Assembly: GCA_963759175.1 (NCBI GenBank)
Contig: CAVWXP010000011.1
Span: forward strand, 1 to 48,716
DNA from: SZUA-442 sp963759175
Lineage (GTDB): Bacteria > Actinomycetota > Acidimicrobiia > Spongiisociales > UBA5794
DNA length: 48,716 nt
Direction: 5' to 3'
The translations under genes were made by a program, and so were the position numbers. Numbering within the stretch: the first letter of the stretch is position 1; the number at the start of each line of letters is the position of its first letter. Below, in pieces: positions 1 to 9,428 of the stretch. The notes beneath the pieces were generated by a model. It was not told the origin of the DNA, ran no database searches, and worked only from the letters and a program-made list of their open reading frames with translations.

Positions 1-1156
1 TCGTCGTCATGGCGCGGCGGAGGCGGAGGCCGGCGATGGTGATCAGGACCACGGCGAAGGCTGCGAGCACGGCGAGCTCGAGGGTGATGTCGGCGATGGT
101 GCCGTCCTCCCTCACCAGGATCGCAAAGGCGTCGAGGGCCCAGGCGTGGGGGGTGATGTGGGCCACCTTCGTCATGGTGTCCGAGAAGAACTCGATCGGG
201 ATCATGCAGCCGCCGAGTGCTGCGACACCGAGGCCGAGGATCACGCCGACGCCGCCGGCCTGCTGGTCGTTCTTGAACAGCGTCCCCATCAGCATGGCCG
301 TCCCGGCACACACGGCGCCGAACAGGATCATGATCGCCGCCGCCCCGAGCGGGTCACCCCAGTCCACCTGGAACAACAACAAGGTGGCGAACAGGATGTA
401 GAGGCCCTGGACCATCACCACCGCATACCGACCGAGCCCCTCACCAGCCACGATGGTGCCCGCCGTGGTGGGTGTCGAAAGCATTCGACTCGCCACGCCG
501 AGGCGTCGGGTCTCGATGAGGGCCGCTGAGCCGGTGAGCCCGGTGAGGAACATGAACAGCACGAGCTGGGACGACGCCCCGAGGTCGAACGCACCGAGGC
601 TCGCAGGGAACACCGAGTCGCCCGCCGTCTCGACCTCCACCGTGACAGCCGACACCTCGGGCGCCGTCGCGGTGGCGATCACCAACGCATCGTCAAAGCC
701 GGCTCCCTGTTGGTCGACGGCGAACCGGGCTGCTCGGATGAGCGATGCCTGCTCGGCGACCTCCGCCTGGACGATCGTCTGATACACCAGGGCGTCGGGT
801 CTGGCGTAGAAGCCGACCGTTGCCACCTCGCCGGACGTCAGGTCGTCGTCGTAGCCCGCTGGGATGACCACGGCCGCCTGGACGGTGCCGCGCTCGACCG
901 CCGTGGCGGCAGATTCGGACGATGAGAACGACGTGATCGTGACGTCGTCACGCGCGCCGATCTCCGATGCGAGGACATCTCCGAGTTCTCCGGCGCCCTC
1001 CTCCACCACCACACCGATCGTGGGGGTGAAGCCGCCACCGAACTGGGCACCGATGATGAGGATGATGCCGATGGGCAGGACGAACACGAAGAAGATGTTC
1101 GATCGGTCGCGCACGAGCCGCAGGAGGGCCACCCAGGTGATGGTGAGCGCCTTCAC
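1..1156 (-). CDS. ABC-2 type transporter permease, partial (C-terminus beyond left edge)
   Basis: The frame starts at a GTG (1154-1156) and stays open to base 1, so about 385 residues are visible without a stop. The protein opens with a cytoplasmic Arg-rich stretch (residues 8-18) and one membrane helix (FFVFVLPIGIILIIG). A soluble extracellular region of roughly 170 residues follows, then a block of about five hydrophobic helices, the layout of ABC-2/DrrB-like exporter permeases. The GTG overlaps the TGA of the preceding permease by 4 bases (GTGA), which implies translational coupling. It is the third gene of an ATPase-permease-permease operon and presumably forms a heterodimeric membrane domain with the gene before it. 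The exported substrate cannot be told from sequence. Confidence 0.85.
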   Translation of the reverse strand, partial: MKALTITWVALLRLVRDRSNIFFVFVLPIGIILIIGAQFGGGFTPTIGVVVEEGAGELGDVLASEIGARDDVTITSFSSSESAATAVERGTVQAAVVIPAGYDDDLTSGEVATVGFYARPDALVYQTIVQAEVAEQASLIRAARFAVDQQGAGFDDALVIATATAPEVSAVTVEVETAGDSVFPASLGAFDLGASSQLVLFMFLTGLTGSAALIETRRLGVASRMLSTPTTAGTIVAGEGLGRYAVVMVQGLYILFATLLLFQVDWGDPLGAAAIMILFGAVCAGTAMLMGTLFKNDQQAGGVGVILGLGVAALGGCMIPIEFFSDTMTKVAHITPHAWALDAFAILVREDGTIADITLELAVLAAFAVVLITIAGLRLRRAMTT

Positions 1157-2343
1157 AGTGCCAACCCCTTCGTCCGGAAGCGGGTCATGGCCAGGGCCCA
1201 ACTGATACCGGCAAACGCCAACAAGCCGACCAGCGAGGGGAGGATCACCGACAACTCGCCACCACCCGACAGGTCGCCGAGCCCGGTGAGGAACCACCGG
1301 TGGGGCGAGATGTAGGCAACGTAGGACAGGACGCCGGTGCCGAGAGCGCCGGGGAAGAAGATGCCGCCCAGCATGCCGAGACCGACGGCGAGGATGGCCT
1401 GGAGGTTGCCTGCCTGCTCAGGGGTCTTGGCGAATGCGGCCACCACCATCATCATCCCGGTCGCCGAGAGCACCCCGGCCACGACGAGCAGCGCGACACC
1501 GATCGGGTTCCCCCACCGGGCGCCGAGCAACAGGCTCGACATGACGATCAGGATCGTCATCGACACGATGCCGAGAGCGAAGCTCACATACGCCTTGCCG
1601 GTGACGATCGTCGACTGCTTGATGGGGGCAGCGAGGAGCCTGCGGATCGTGCCCTGTTGCTGTTCCTCGAGGAGGCCATTGACACCGAACGACACGGTGA
1701 AGAACAAGAAGAACACCGACATCGACGCTGCGAAGAACGTCGCGAGGTCCAGCTCCTTCGTGTCGGTCTCCACCGCCCCGATCACGATGGCCTCGGGTAA
1801 TCCCTGTGACACAGCCTCGGCAAGTGCCCCGATCTCGGCAGGCGACAGCGCACCACCGGCGGCGCCGACGGCCGTCCGCACGGCGAGTTGTGACGTCCTG
1901 ACCTCCGAGACGAAGCCCTCGGCGAGGGAGCGTGCGATCTCCGCGGACGTCGGGGCCTCGGGGTTGGCGATCACCGCGATCGTCGCCGGAGACGACGTCA
2001 GTACGGCCTCGCTGAACCCCGATGGGATGACGATCGCTGCGGCAACAACGCCGTCCTCGGCGAGCGAACGAGCTTCGCCGGCGTTCGTGGGACGTTCGGC
2101 GACGTCGATGACACCGTCGGCGTCGATCTGGTCGAGGACGGCGACGAATCCTTCACTCACGGCCCCACCGTCGAGATCGGCGATCGCGATCACCGGGACG
2201 AAGTCACCTTCGGCAACGTTGCCGAGCACGAGATTGAAGATGAAGGCCAGACCGAGGGGGGCCAGGACCCCGACGATGAACGCCGATCGGTCGCGGATCC
2301 TCAGCTTGAGGTCCTTGCGGGCGATGAGGGACGCGGCACCCAT
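1153..2343 (-). CDS. ABC-2 type transporter permease
   Basis: A 396-residue membrane protein. It has a basic N-terminus (RKDLKLRIRDRSAF), a first helix at about residues 22-42, and an extracytoplasmic domain of about 160 residues. Then come five to six helices including the segment FFAASMSVFFLFFTVSFGVNGLLEEQQQGT. The phrase EEQQQGTIRRLLAAP matches the conserved ABC-2 motif just after the second helix (E..GT...L..sP). Its ATG shares one base with the stop of the upstream ATPase, and its stop overlaps the next permease's start, so the three genes form a tight operon. Its role is the membrane half of an exporter for drugs, lipids or a similar hydrophobic substrate (family-level inference). Confidence 0.9.
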   Translation of the reverse strand: MGAASLIARKDLKLRIRDRSAFIVGVLAPLGLAFIFNLVLGNVAEGDFVPVIAIADLDGGAVSEGFVAVLDQIDADGVIDVAERPTNAGEARSLAEDGVVAAAIVIPSGFSEAVLTSSPATIAVIANPEAPTSAEIARSLAEGFVSEVRTSQLAVRTAVGAAGGALSPAEIGALAEAVSQGLPEAIVIGAVETDTKELDLATFFAASMSVFFLFFTVSFGVNGLLEEQQQGTIRRLLAAPIKQSTIVTGKAYVSFALGIVSMTILIVMSSLLLGARWGNPIGVALLVVAGVLSATGMMMVVAAFAKTPEQAGNLQAILAVGLGMLGGIFFPGALGTGVLSYVAYISPHRWFLTGLGDLSGGGELSVILPSLVGLLAFAGISWALAMTRFRTKGLAL

Positions 2344-3284
2344 CAGTCGCGTAGCGCCTTCCCCGTGAGGTGGAGGAACACGCTCTCGAGGTCGGGTTCG
2401 GAGATCTCGACACTCGACACCTGGACACCGTGATCCGTGGCAGCCTTCAAGATGGCGGGCAGCGCGGAGCCACCGTCGGTTGCCACGACATCGATGTGCC
2501 CATCGAGCACCGACGCGGCCTGGACGACGTCGAGATCACCGATGGCCGATGCGGCTTCGTCGAGTCGTCCGGTCGCGGCGAGGCGGATGCGGTCGTGCCC
2601 ACCCACCATCGACACGAGCTCGCGTCGTGTGCCCTCTGCCTGGATCCGGCCCTCGTCGATGATGGCGACCCGGTCGCACAACCGTTCGGCCTCCTCCATG
2701 TAGTGCGTCGTGTAGAGCACGGCCATGCCTTCGCCGGCGAGCCGTTCGACGCTCTCGAGGATGGAATTGCGCGACTGGGGATCGACACCGACCGTCGGCT
2801 CGTCGAGGATCAACAGACGGGGACGATGCAACAGGCCGATGCCGATGTTCAGCCTGCGCTGCATACCGCCCGAGTACTCCTTGGCACGGTCACCGGCGCG
2901 GTCGGTGAGGCCGATCACCGACAGGACCTCCTCCACCCGTCCGTCGAGGTCTGAACCACCGAGTCCGTACAACCTGCCGAAGAACGCCAGGTTCTCGCGG
3001 GCGGTGAGGTCGGGGTAGATGGCGAGTTCCTGCGGGACGAGGCCGATCCTGCCCTTGGTGGACACGGTGGTGGTCGTCATCTCGTCGCCGTCGATGAGCA
3101 CGGTGCCGTTGTCGCGTGCCAGCAACCCTGCCACCATCGAGATCGTGGTGGTCTTGCCTGCCCCGTTGGGCCCCAGCAGGCCGTAGGTCTCCCCGTGGTC
3201 GATCGTGAAGCTGACGCCGTCGACGGCGACCAGGTCGTCGAACCGTTTCACCAACTGGTCGACCTGCAACACCTGGGTCCCCAT
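2343..3284 (-). CDS. ABC transporter ATP-binding protein (DrrA-like)
   Basis: A 313-residue ATPase that powers the two downstream permeases. Visible motifs: Walker A GPNGAGKTT, Q-loop LVPQELAIY, signature YSGGMQRRL, Walker B LLILDEPT followed by D-loop VGVDP, and H-loop YTTHYMEEAE. A C-terminal extension of about 85 residues after the nucleotide-binding core is typical of the DrrA/CcmA exporter group. The frame is open further upstream to 3323, but the ATG at 3284 follows GGGAGGACGT at ideal Shine-Dalgarno spacing, so I chose it. It is the first gene of the operon, and the promoter should lie in 3285-3437, shared with the divergent secreted-protein gene. Substrate unknown. Confidence 0.93.
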   Translation of the reverse strand: MGTQVLQVDQLVKRFDDLVAVDGVSFTIDHGETYGLLGPNGAGKTTTISMVAGLLARDNGTVLIDGDEMTTTTVSTKGRIGLVPQELAIYPDLTARENLAFFGRLYGLGGSDLDGRVEEVLSVIGLTDRAGDRAKEYSGGMQRRLNIGIGLLHRPRLLILDEPTVGVDPQSRNSILESVERLAGEGMAVLYTTHYMEEAERLCDRVAIIDEGRIQAEGTRRELVSMVGGHDRIRLAATGRLDEAASAIGDLDVVQAASVLDGHIDVVATDGGSALPAILKAATDHGVQVSSVEISEPDLESVFLHLTGKALRD

Positions 3285-3389
3285 ACGTCCTCCCGCTCCA
3301 AACGCTCCGCAGAGCCTACGCATTTGCCTCGGGCTGGGAGAAGCTGGGTGTCACACAGCGTTCACACTTCCCCCTTACGCGGCGGTGAG

Positions 3390-3417
3390 TGAGCCGCTAC
3401 GCTGCGTGGCAGGCTCA
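3390..3417 (+). promoter_or_regulatory. Short inverted repeat in the leader of the secreted Ig-repeat gene
   Basis: TGAGCC at 3390-3395 pairs with GGCTCA at 3412-3417 around a GC-rich 16-base centre, just before the Shine-Dalgarno sequence (GGAGGAAGG, about 3422-3430) of the gene at 3438. It could be a 5'-UTR hairpin or an operator in the divergent intergenic region. The arms are only 6 bp, so chance is possible. Confidence 0.25.
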
Positions 3418-3437
3418 TAGGCGGAGGAAGGCCCAAC

Positions 3438-5549
3438 ATGCTCCGGAAATCTGCGCGTCGACGCGCGTCATTCATCCTCGTGCTCTCACTACTTACCGTG
3501 GCGGTCATCGCTGGCACCGCCGCGATCGGTATCGCATCGTCTGATGCGGACACGATCGACATCCAACTGGAAGGGGAAGGCGGCGCCTTTGCGTACGGTG
3601 ACCTGAGCCAGACGATCGCGAACGACGGGAGCACGTGTCGGATCACCGACGCGTCGCTCAACGGCGAGGTGGTCGAGGTATCCGCTGGCTCGTATCAGTG
3701 GTGGCATCCTCGCGACGCGTACGTGGGTGTGCAGGACTCGACCCTCGGGGTGAACCTCAAGGGCAGCGGCAACAACCACTATTGCAAGAAGATCGACTAC
3801 CTCGGCGGCGGCAGGAGCGAATCGCTCACCATCAACCTCGGAGCGGCACCCCTCGGCGACCGCAAGGTCGTGAGCGGCATCGAACTCCAGGCACGGGTGT
3901 GGTCGACCACCAAGGTCAAGATCGAGTTCCTCGACGACGAGGGCCATGTGCTCTCGACGAAGTACAAGATCGTGAGCGGCAGCGGCGGTTCCGTGGTGGG
4001 TGTCTCCGCCTCCATCGACGGCGAAGCCCTCGCAACGGGTGTCCGCCTCAGCTCGAAGTACGGCTCGTTCGGCGTCGCCGACGGCAGCCATCTCCGCCTC
4101 GAGACCACGAAGGTCGCCTCGGAGATCACAACCCTCGCGACACCTGAGGTGACCGTGGGTGAGGTCATCTCCGATACCGCGACCGTGACGAGTGAGGTCA
4201 ACCCGACCGGTCCGGTCACCTTCAGGCTCTATTCGGATGCTGCATGCGAGAACCTGGTCACCACGCTCTCCGGTGAGCTCGGCGAGGACGGTGTCGCCTC
4301 ATCGGGTGACTACACGACGAACCTGGCAGGCACGTACTACTGGGTCGCGAGCTACGGCGGCGATGACAACAACCTGCCCTCGAGCGGTACCTGCGGCGAT
4401 GAGGGAGAGACCACGACGGTCAACCCGACCGAGTCATCGATCGCCACGTTCCCGGTCGAGGTGGTCACGGTCGGCGACGAGATCACGAACAGGGCGACGG
4501 TGAGCGGCTTCAACCCCACGGGGATGGTCGACTTCGTCCTCTACTTCGGATCCTGTGACAACGAGGTCGCCGAGTTCCTCGACGTTGCGCTCTCGGGAGG
4601 GTCGGCGATATCCCCCGCATACACGACGCTCGCAGCCGGTACGTACCTGTGGTCCGTCGAGTACGAAGGTGACACCAACAACATCGGAGCCACGGCGCCG
4701 TGTGTCGATGATGGCGAACCCGGTGAAGGAGACGGAGGCGAGTCCGAGGCCGAGAAGGCCCAGCCGACGATCAGCACCGAGGCAACGCCCAACGCCCTCG
4801 CGGCAAACGGCGATCTACCGGGCGAACCGATCTCGGACAGGGCAACAGTCGCTGGCGGATTCGATCCATCCGGTGACGTGGAGTTCACGCTGTACAGCGA
4901 TGCGACATGCAGCACCGAGGTCACGACCCGCACCGGTACCCTCGACAGCGAAGGCATCGCCGAGTCTGGCGGCTACGTCGCCGACGTCGGCACGTACTAC
5001 TGGATCGCCTCCTACCTGGGTGACGACAACAACCTGCCCGTGAGTGGCGAGTGCGGCGACGAGGGAGAGACCTCGACCGTGTTCGCAACGCTGTTCGCCT
5101 GTGGCGTGCGCGACACCCTGGGAGAGGTCGGGGACGATGTCTTCGCAACCTTCATCAGGCCGCTCGATACCGTCGATTGCGATGAGGTGGATGGCGACAA
5201 GTACGGAACGATCAGCGCAACGCAGGACGATGGCGACGATGTCATCCAGCTCGCCCTCGGCGGTGACGGCAATGCCAAGTTCGTCGGCGAGTTGGTCTTC
5301 GACACGACGGGGGCAACGTCATGGCCGATCCTCCAGATCGACGATGACGAGGACGCTGTCGACGACTTCCGCAACATGGACTGGTACACCGGCGCTGCGC
5401 CGATCTTCAACTATGTGGGTGGCGAGCTCGTGGATGCGACGTTCACCTGCCCGGTTGGTCAGAACTGGTGCATCCTGCAAGCCGTCATCGGCCCGGACAG
5501 CATCACCTGGACGATCGGAGGCGTGGGCGACCCCAAGTGGAAGTTCTAG
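3438..5549 (+). CDS. Secreted protein with three Ig-like repeats
   Basis: 703 residues with a clear export signal: Arg-rich start (LRKSARRRA), a hydrophobic core at residues 11-33 and a small-residue region ending near IASSDAD. Residues 40-225 are a beta-rich domain without a family I can name. Three related Ig-like (Big-type) repeats follow at about 227-331, 331-429 and 441-549. Each carries an N-P-T/S-G-x-V-x-F-x-L-Y core, a GTYYW or GTYLW strand, and a Cys pair near its end (DNNLPSSGTCGDEGE). The last 150 residues are Asp-rich and end in WTIGGVGDPKWKF. No LPXTG or SLH anchor is visible, so it is probably released or held non-covalently at the surface. The ATG follows GGAGGAAGGCCC. A perfect hairpin terminates it. 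Likely adhesin or surface-layer component (inference). Confidence 0.85.
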   Translation: MLRKSARRRASFILVLSLLTVAVIAGTAAIGIASSDADTIDIQLEGEGGAFAYGDLSQTIANDGSTCRITDASLNGEVVEVSAGSYQWWHPRDAYVGVQDSTLGVNLKGSGNNHYCKKIDYLGGGRSESLTINLGAAPLGDRKVVSGIELQARVWSTTKVKIEFLDDEGHVLSTKYKIVSGSGGSVVGVSASIDGEALATGVRLSSKYGSFGVADGSHLRLETTKVASEITTLATPEVTVGEVISDTATVTSEVNPTGPVTFRLYSDAACENLVTTLSGELGEDGVASSGDYTTNLAGTYYWVASYGGDDNNLPSSGTCGDEGETTTVNPTESSIATFPVEVVTVGDEITNRATVSGFNPTGMVDFVLYFGSCDNEVAEFLDVALSGGSAISPAYTTLAAGTYLWSVEYEGDTNNIGATAPCVDDGEPGEGDGGESEAEKAQPTISTEATPNALAANGDLPGEPISDRATVAGGFDPSGDVEFTLYSDATCSTEVTTRTGTLDSEGIAESGGYVADVGTYYWIASYLGDDNNLPVSGECGDEGETSTVFATLFACGVRDTLGEVGDDVFATFIRPLDTVDCDEVDGDKYGTISATQDDGDDVIQLALGGDGNAKFVGELVFDTTGATSWPILQIDDDEDAVDDFRNMDWYTGAAPIFNYVGGELVDATFTCPVGQNWCILQAVIGPDSITWTIGGVGDPKWKF

Positions 5550-5567
5550 CCGACAACCGACTGAAGC

Positions 5568-5595
5568 GAACGGGCCCCCAGCCGGGGGCCCGTTC
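5568..5595. terminator. Bidirectional terminator hairpin
   Basis: A perfect 12-bp stem (GAACGGGCCCCC against GGGGGCCCGTTC) with the 4-base loop AGCC lies between the convergent stops of the secreted-protein gene (5549) and the cyclase gene (5602). No T-tract follows on either side, as is common for high-GC actinobacterial terminators. Confidence 0.8.
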
Positions 5596-5601
5596 TCGCG
5601 T

Positions 5602-8600
5602 TCAACCGACGGGTATCGGCTCCGTGTGGATGCCGAGCTCGGCCATGATCGCGGTTGCACGCTCGGCGGCGTCGGCAGCAGCGTCCGGATCGAGCGATGC
5701 CAGGATCTCACTCTTGGTCTCCAGCAACATCGCGGTGTCGTAGTCGCCGTCATCGGCGGCAACCAACGCCTCATCGAGGATCCGAATGGCCTCCGTCGGA
5801 TCGCCGCCCTGTGCGATACACCGGGCATGGATCCGTTGCTCGAGGAGGGCGAATTCCTCGGCCGCTTCGCCGCCTCCCGCCATCGCATCCGGACAGCAGC
5901 TCGGAGGCTGCCCGGGTGTCTCCGCGGCGGAGTTCGAGATCCGCGAGGTGCAGGGACGCCTCCACCGTCACCGAGGGATATCCGATCTCGGTCGCCTCGT
6001 CGATCACCCCTCGCAGGACATCCGCCGAGCGATCGAGTTCGCCCCGCTCGAGGAACACCCGTGCGATCAGCATCTCGGCGAACGTCGCCATCGATGCCTC
6101 ACCGGTAGCCCGCAACACCCGAACGGCACGCTTGAGCCGATCCTCGGCAGCGTCATAGCGACGCTGGTTCACCAGCAACTCGCCGATGTTCGTCTCGAAG
6201 AACGCCCCATCGACCACGTTGCCTACCCGCTTGGCACCCTCGCTGCTGCGCTCGTAGTACTCGAGTGCCTCATCCCACTGGCCAGCGAAATAGGCGAGCA
6301 CGCCGAGGTTTGCGTTCATGTCGTTCTGGCCGACCAGGTCGCCCAGCTCCTCGTAGAGCGCCAGCGCCTCCTGGCACCGTTCCACGGTGGCGGGATTGCC
6401 CGTCACCATCATCGACCACGCCAGCACGTTGTTGGCGCGCGCCAGAGCGGTGCGCTCATCCGACCGCTCGGCCATCGCAACGGCATGGGTGGCCTCATCG
6501 ACGGCTTGCGTGAGCTTGCCCTGGCGGCTGCGGACGACGGCGCGGAACGCTCTTGCCCGTGCACTGACCCGGTCGACGTCGGTGGGCGCGAGACCCTCGA
6601 CGAGGCGGTTCGCCTGCGTCGACTCGCGCAGGGCAACGGGATAGTTGCCAGCCTGGTACCGCACCCACGCACGCTTGAGCAGCAGATCCGATCGGCTGAG
6701 GGCATCATCGCCGATGATGCGGAACCCGTGGCGATAGGCCTCGACGGCCGCGTCCAACTGTCCCGCCCGCTCGCGAACGTCGCCGAGCTTCGCCCACACC
6801 TCGGCTCGCTCGCGGTCGGCGACGTCGAGGCGCCGCGCCGACTCGATGGCCCGCTCGAACTGTGCCGCCGCCTCGACGTTGGCGTAGCGCTCCATCATGC
6901 GGTCGCCGGCGAGTCGGCAGTACTCCCAGGCCAGGGCGTTGTCGCCGCCGAGGTGGAAGTGGAGGCCGAGGATGTCCGCCACACCGTCCTTCGGGCCGGA
7001 CGTCGAGTCGAGCACCATCTGCCCAGCCTCGAGATGGAGGACGCGCCGGCGGCGGAACGACAGGCCCTCATAGGCCGTGTCGCGCACCATGGCGTGACGG
7101 AACTGGAGACGGCCCGGACCGTCCTCCTCGAGGAACTCGGCCAGTCGCTCCCGGGTCGCCTCGTCGAGGCGGACGCCCTGGGACTCGAGGAGCTCACGAG
7201 CCACCGGAACCCGGAAGCTGCGACCCAATACGGACAGGTACCCGAGGACGCGCCGCGGCAGCGGCTCGAGGCTGTCGATCTGACTCCCGACGACACCGTC
7301 GAGCGACGTCGGCAGCGATGCGACGTCGCCGGTGTCGCGGGCCACCTTGACGAGTTCGAGGGCGAACAACGGGCTGCCACTCGACCGTTCGACGATCGCG
7401 TCCTCGATGTCGGGGCGCAGTGGTGCGGCCTCGGTGGCGACATGCACGAGTTCCCTGGTCTCGTCGCTGGTGAACGGTTCGAGGACGATCGTCTCGACGG
7501 CCTCCTGCTGGATCACGTTCCGGCAGGTCTGGATGACGAGCCACGGGTGCGCGTGGGCCTCCTTCGCCAAGCGAGCGATCAACGTCTCGCTCGCCGGATC
7601 GGCCCAGTGCATGTCCTCCCCCACGAGGATCAGCGGCTCGCCGTGGATCGTCTCGAGGAGCGCCACGAAGGCATCGACCGTCCGGTCCAGGCGGAATCGC
7701 GGTTCGATGGCGCGCGACACGTCCGTGTCTGGGACCTCGACCTGGACGATGTCGGCGAGCAACGGGGCGAACGGGACGAGGTCAGGTGCAGCATCCTGGA
7801 GCGAGCCGAGAAACTGCTTCGCCATCGCGTCGTTGGACCCACGATCGATACCGAGAAGGTTCCGGGCAGGGTCACGGAACGGCCGGTACGGGTTGGCGGC
7901 GCCATAGGGCTCTGCACGGACCTCGATCGTCTCGATCGGTGATGCATCGACGGCCTCTTCGACGATCCGCGTCTTGCCGATACCGGTCGGTCCAGACACG
8001 GCTATTGCGGACCCCGTGCCCCCCTCGACGAGACGCACCGCCTCCCGGAGCCGCTCGAGTTCCGACACCCTCGCCACGAACGAGACCGTGCGGGTCTCGC
8101 GAGCGGTCCGCGTTCCCGTCTCGTCGCCGAGGGCCAGGGCGTTCACGGGTTGGCTCTTGCCCTTCACGAAGAACGGCGGGACCGGTTCGGTCGCAAAGAG
8201 CGTGGTCGATCCATCCACGACGTGGGGCGTCACGTACACCGCACCAGCAGGGGCTGCGGCCATGAGTCGAGCGGCGAGGTTGACGGTGTCGCCCATGATC
8301 GTGAAGGTCGAACGGGACGAGGTGCCCACCTCACCCGAGAACACGTGTCCGCGATTGACTCCGAGCTTGAGGTCGAACGGAGTGTCGAGGTCGGCGATCG
8401 CCCTTGCGGTGCGCAAGGCTTTGCCATCCTCATCGAGCGAGGTTGTGGGCACGCCGGCCACGAGAATGATCTTGAACGAATTGGCGTCGACATCGGTGGC
8501 AAGGAACGTGACTTCCTCGTCATCCGCGATCCGTGTGACCCCGGCAATGAGCTGTTGGAGCGCACGGGACGTGGCGTCGGCGCCGTCCGAGGCAAGCCGG

Positions 8601-9370
8601 TCGTCGACGCCGAACACCTTCACGAACAGGACAGTGGCGAGCCGATGCTCGGAATCGAGTGCGCCGCCGCCGAGGTGGTCCCGCAGGCCGCTCGAGAGGT
8701 AGCGCTCCGGTTCGGTGGGATCCTCGTCGTGGAAGGCGGGGACGCCACACGCCGTGACCTTGGGCGTGCGCCACCGCAGGATCCATCCTTCTCCCTTGGG
8801 GACCGTTGCGGCATCCGGGGGCAGCAGGGCACGGGTCGCTTCGCTGATCACGATCTCACCGGCGTCCGCCGTCCCCTCCATGAGGTTCACCCGGGACGAA
8901 GCGGGGCCGGCCACGATCAGCTCACGATGAGTGCCTGCGAGGGTGAACAGGTGCACCGAACCCGAGTGGAGGCCCACCGACATCCGGAGCGCCACCTTGC
9001 CGACCGACGTCGGGACGTCGGCGGCCTTGCGGAGGGCAGCCCGCATCTCCACCGCTGCGCTCGAGGCCTGTGTGGCGTGGTCGGGGCCCTCGAAGAGGAG
9101 CAAGAGCGCGTCGCCGCCGAACTTCAACAAGGTGCCGCCACGTACGGCGACGAGGTCGAGCATGGTCCCGAACACCCGGCTGAGCACCTCGGTGAGCTCT
9201 TCCGCACCGACGCGGCCCTTCGCAGCGAGCCGCTCCGAGAGGGCTGTGAACCCCGAGATGTCGATGAAGCACAGGGTCCCGTCGACCTCGGACCACAGCC
9301 CATCCTCTCGTTCGAGGCGTGCAAGCACATGGCCCGGCACGAAGCGTGCGAGCTCAGGTGCTGGTGTCAC
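5602..9370 (-). CDS. Soluble-adenylyl-cyclase-like protein: two class III cyclase domains, AAA-type NTPase, TPR tail (one frame break)
   Basis: About 1255 residues if one extra base near 5900-5905 is ignored; as read, frame 1 runs 9370 to 5771 and the tail (PDAMAGGGEAAEEFALL...) resumes in the next frame down to 5602. Cyclase domain 1 (about 8-180) has metal-binding Asp37 (CFIDISGFT) and Asp87 in LLKFGGDALL. Cyclase domain 2 (about 240-385) has lost both Asp (VLFVKVFG; DANSFKIIL) but keeps Asn364 and Arg368 (DTVNLAARL). The two domains therefore complement each other in one active site, as in mammalian soluble adenylyl cyclase. An NTPase follows with Walker A SGPTGIGKT (about 459-467) and Walker B-like ILVGEDMHWAD, then TPR repeats to the end. 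It is the last gene of a probable operon with two cyclic-nucleotide-binding proteins (58-base gap). Product expected: cAMP, though base specificity is not certain. Confidence 0.9.
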
Positions 9371-9428
9371 GTCGTCCTCCCGTCAAGCCTGCGGCGACAC
9401 TACCGACGAAGAGGGCGACCCGCGCCGC

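Noticed and set aside
1300..2368. Plus-strand open frames opposite the ABC permease (1300-1800, 1337-2368)
   Set aside because: His/Ala/Arg-rich shadow translations of the ABC permease gene on the minus strand.
5786..7942. 718-codon open frame opposite the cyclase gene
   Set aside because: Shadow frame: the cyclase protein on the other strand has clear domains throughout, and this one matches nothing.
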